Part shown: in pieces, positions 62,001 to 64,000 of the stretch | Numbering within the stretch: the first letter of the stretch is position 1 | Layout: each line of letters begins with the position of its first letter | DNA from: JAWKMZ01 sp041391965 | Lineage (GTDB): Bacteria; Bacteroidota; Bacteroidia; Flavobacteriales; Flavobacteriaceae | Direction: 5' to 3' | Assembly (NCBI GenBank): GCA_041391965.1 | Contig: JAWKMZ010000004.1 | Span: 62,001-126,000 of the forward strand | Length of the DNA stretch: 64,000 bases | Notes under the pieces: model-generated | What the model saw: only the letters and a program-made list of their open reading frames with translations | The model's database searches: none | Told to the model about the DNA's origin: nothing | Translations under genes and position numbers: made by a program

Positions 62001-62854
62001 ACGATCATACTAATGGACTTATTGCTGATTTAATTCACAATTATAAAATTAAAGAAAATGACCTTCAAGGATCGTTGCGACGTGAGAAATTCACAATTTC
62101 TGTGGGTGATGAGCTACCAGCAGGTATTATCAAATTAGCTAAAGTGTATGTTGCTAAAAAACGTAAACTGAAAGTAGGTGATAAAATGGCTGGACGCCAC
62201 GGAAACAAAGGTATTGTGGCTCGTATCGTTCGTCAAGAAGATATGCCTTTCTTAGAAGATGGAACACCTGTGGACATCGTTTTAAACCCATTAGGGGTAC
62301 CATCTCGTATGAACATTGGTCAGATTTATGAAACCGTTCTTGGATGGGCTGGTCAGAAATTAAACAGAACCTTTGCAACACCAATATTTGATGGTGCAAC
62401 TTTAGACCAAATCAATAAATTTACAGATGAAGCTGGAATTCCACGTTTCGGTCATACCTATTTATATGATGGTGGTACAGGAGATCGTTTTGACCAACCT
62501 GCAACCGTTGGTGTGATTTATATGCTAAAACTTGGTCACATGGTTGATGATAAAATGCACTCACGTTCTATCGGACCATACTCATTAATTACACAACAAC
62601 CACTTGGTGGTAAAGCACAATTTGGTGGTCAACGTTTTGGTGAGATGGAGGTTTGGGCATTAGAAGCTTATGGAGCTTCTGCAACCTTGCGTGAAATCTT
62701 AACAGTAAAATCTGATGATGTGATAGGTAGAGCAAAAACTTACGAAGCAATCGTAAAAGGTGAGCCAATGCCAGAACCAGGACTACCTGAATCTTTCAAC
62801 GTATTAATGCACGAATTGAAAGGATTAGGATTAGATATTAGATTAGAAGAATAA
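59042..62854 (+). CDS. rpoB: RNA polymerase beta subunit
   Basis: 1270 residues, full length for Bacteroidota. Characteristic segments include the rifampicin region [53 protein letters not shown], the [12 protein letters not shown] block and the C-terminal [27 protein letters not shown]. The rifampicin-site residues look like the sensitive form. It starts at ATG with no Shine-Dalgarno. Confidence 0.98.
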   Translation: [1270 protein letters not shown]

Positions 62855-62860
62855 ATTGAA

Positions 62861-62922
62861 GTATTCAGTCGCAGTATTTAGTTTTCAAAGAGAGACTGCA
62901 TATTGCGACTGAGGCTGAATAC
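62861..62922 (+). other. Inverted repeat between rpoB and rpoC
   Basis: Arms gtattcag and ctgaatac (8 bp), with an inner tcgc/gcga pair, fill most of the 77-bp gap. There is no T-run, so it is probably an RNA processing or stability element, or a dispersed repeat. Confidence 0.5.
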
Positions 62923-62931
62923 TAAAAGAAA

Positions 62932-64000
62932 ATGGCAAAAAGACAAGATAAAAATACAGTACAGAAATTTAACAAAATTTCTATTGGTTTAGCGTCTCCA
63001 GAATCTGTTTTGGCAGCATCTCGTGGTGAGGTTTTGAAACCAGAAACTATTAATTATCGAACACACAAACCAGAAAGAGATGGTTTGTTCTGTGAGCGTA
63101 TTTTTGGTCCTGTAAAGGATTTTGAATGTGCTTGTGGTAAATATAAACGCATACGTTACAAAGGTATTGTATGCGACCGCTGTGGTGTTGAAGTAACCGA
63201 AAAGAAAGTACGTAGAGACAGAGTTGGACACATTAATTTGGTAGTTCCTGTAGCTCATATTTGGTATTTCCGTTCGTTACCAAACAAAATTGGATACCTT
63301 TTAGGCTTGCCTTCTAAAAAGTTGGATATGATTATCTACTACGAACGTTATGTCGTTATTCAACCAGGTAATGCTAAAAATGTGGATGGAGAACCATTGC
63401 AAAAAATGGATTTCTTAACCGAAGAAGAATACTTAAACATTATTGATAGCCTTCCACAAGAAAATCAATATTTAGACGATCACGATCCAAATAAATTTGT
63501 AGCAAAAATGGGAGCAGAATGCTTGATAGATCTGCTTGCACGAATTGATTTGAACGACTTATCTTTTGAATTACGCCACAAAGCAAACACTGAAACGTCT
63601 AAACAACGTAAAACAGAAGCGTTAAAACGTCTTCAAGTAGTTGAAGCATTCCGCGATTCTAACGCCAACCGCGAAAATCTTCCTGAATGGATGATTATGA
63701 AGGCTATTCCAGTAATTCCACCAGAATTACGTCCATTAGTACCTTTAGATGGTGGTCGTTTTGCAACTTCTGATTTGAATGATTTATACCGTCGTGTGAT
63801 TATTCGTAACAATCGTTTAAAGAGACTTGTTGAAATCAAAGCTCCTGAAGTGATTTTACGTAATGAAAAACGTATGTTGCAAGAATCCGTAGATTCATTA
63901 TTTGATAACACACGTAAAGCATCTGCAGTAAAAACAGATTCTAACAGACCACTAAAATCATTATCAGATTCCTTAAAAGGAAAACAAGGACGTTTCCGTC
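62932..64000 (+). CDS. rpoC: RNA polymerase beta' subunit, N-terminal part (partial)
   Basis: About 356 residues before the window ends. MAKRQDKNTVQKFNKISIGLASPE, the zinc site with CACGKYKRIRYKGIVCDRCGVEV, and IPVIPPELRPLVPLDGGRFATSDLNDLYRRVI are typical. The catalytic NADFDGD motif lies beyond the edge. Confidence 0.98.
   Translation, partial: MAKRQDKNTVQKFNKISIGLASPESVLAASRGEVLKPETINYRTHKPERDGLFCERIFGPVKDFECACGKYKRIRYKGIVCDRCGVEVTEKKVRRDRVGHINLVVPVAHIWYFRSLPNKIGYLLGLPSKKLDMIIYYERYVVIQPGNAKNVDGEPLQKMDFLTEEEYLNIIDSLPQENQYLDDHDPNKFVAKMGAECLIDLLARIDLNDLSFELRHKANTETSKQRKTEALKRLQVVEAFRDSNANRENLPEWMIMKAIPVIPPELRPLVPLDGGRFATSDLNDLYRRVIIRNNRLKRLVEIKAPEVILRNEKRMLQESVDSLFDNTRKASAVKTDSNRPLKSLSDSLKGKQGRFR

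Overview
The window is chromosomal DNA of a low-GC member of the Flavobacteriaceae (Bacteroidota). The evidence is the repeated TAnnTTTG promoter element, the near absence of Shine-Dalgarno sequences except in front of rpsU, a tmRNA tag ending NYALAA, a large Bacteroidota-type II-C Cas9, and many flavobacterial families (DUF1343/NamZ, DUF2851, CarboxypepD_reg-like). A species cannot be named from the sequence alone.

Region 1 (1-9.7 kb) is a type II-C CRISPR-Cas locus with an unusual layout. The end of cas1 and all of cas2 read rightward into an array of 42 intact 36-nt repeats plus a broken 43rd. A parDE toxin-antitoxin pair, a decayed second antitoxin region and cas9 follow, all reading leftward, so cas9 and cas1-cas2 converge on the array. 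A tracrRNA with its own promoter and terminator lies divergently upstream of cas9. Its anti-repeat shows that crRNAs are read from the minus strand, toward cas2. Cas9 (1537 aa) carries a roughly 295-residue block of four and a half tandem repeats between the HNH and RuvC-III regions. About 60-nt direct repeats bracket array, TA and cas9.

Region 2 (9.7-16.6 kb) is housekeeping: ssrA (tmRNA) with a long structured leader, a saccharopine/alanine dehydrogenase-family enzyme, a kdsA-OMP-GNAT operon, a small membrane protein and typA. Region 3 (16.7-29.5 kb) is a surface polysaccharide cluster: GT-C-like and GT2 transferases, a FemAB/GNAT-like protein, FdtB- and FdtA-like enzymes for a dTDP-3-amino-3,6-dideoxyhexose, two tandem WzxE-like flippases, two GT4-type transferases, another GT2, a TylF-like methyltransferase and ftsE.

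Region 4 (29.7-52.2 kb) is mixed core and envelope: a 1006-aa TPR protein with a beta-barrel partner, a lipoprotein amidohydrolase, methyltransferase, YkgJ-type cysteine cluster protein, thioredoxin-like protein, sterol-desaturase-like hydroxylase, NamZ-type muramidase, LolC/E-like permease, cysteine synthase, VOC protein, DUF2851, PspC/K+ channel pair, AGCS symporter, ComEA-like protein and acyl-CoA dehydrogenase.

Region 5 (52.2-64 kb) is the translation/transcription core: rpsU, a Xer recombinase, hpf, tRNA-Thr, -Tyr, -Gly, -Thr, tuf, tRNA-Trp, secE, nusG, rplK, rplA, rplJ, rplL, rpoB and the start of rpoC, all on the plus strand. The most notable items are the repeat-bearing Cas9 insertion, the rearranged CRISPR locus with its broken terminal repeat, and the strong Shine-Dalgarno of rpsU.
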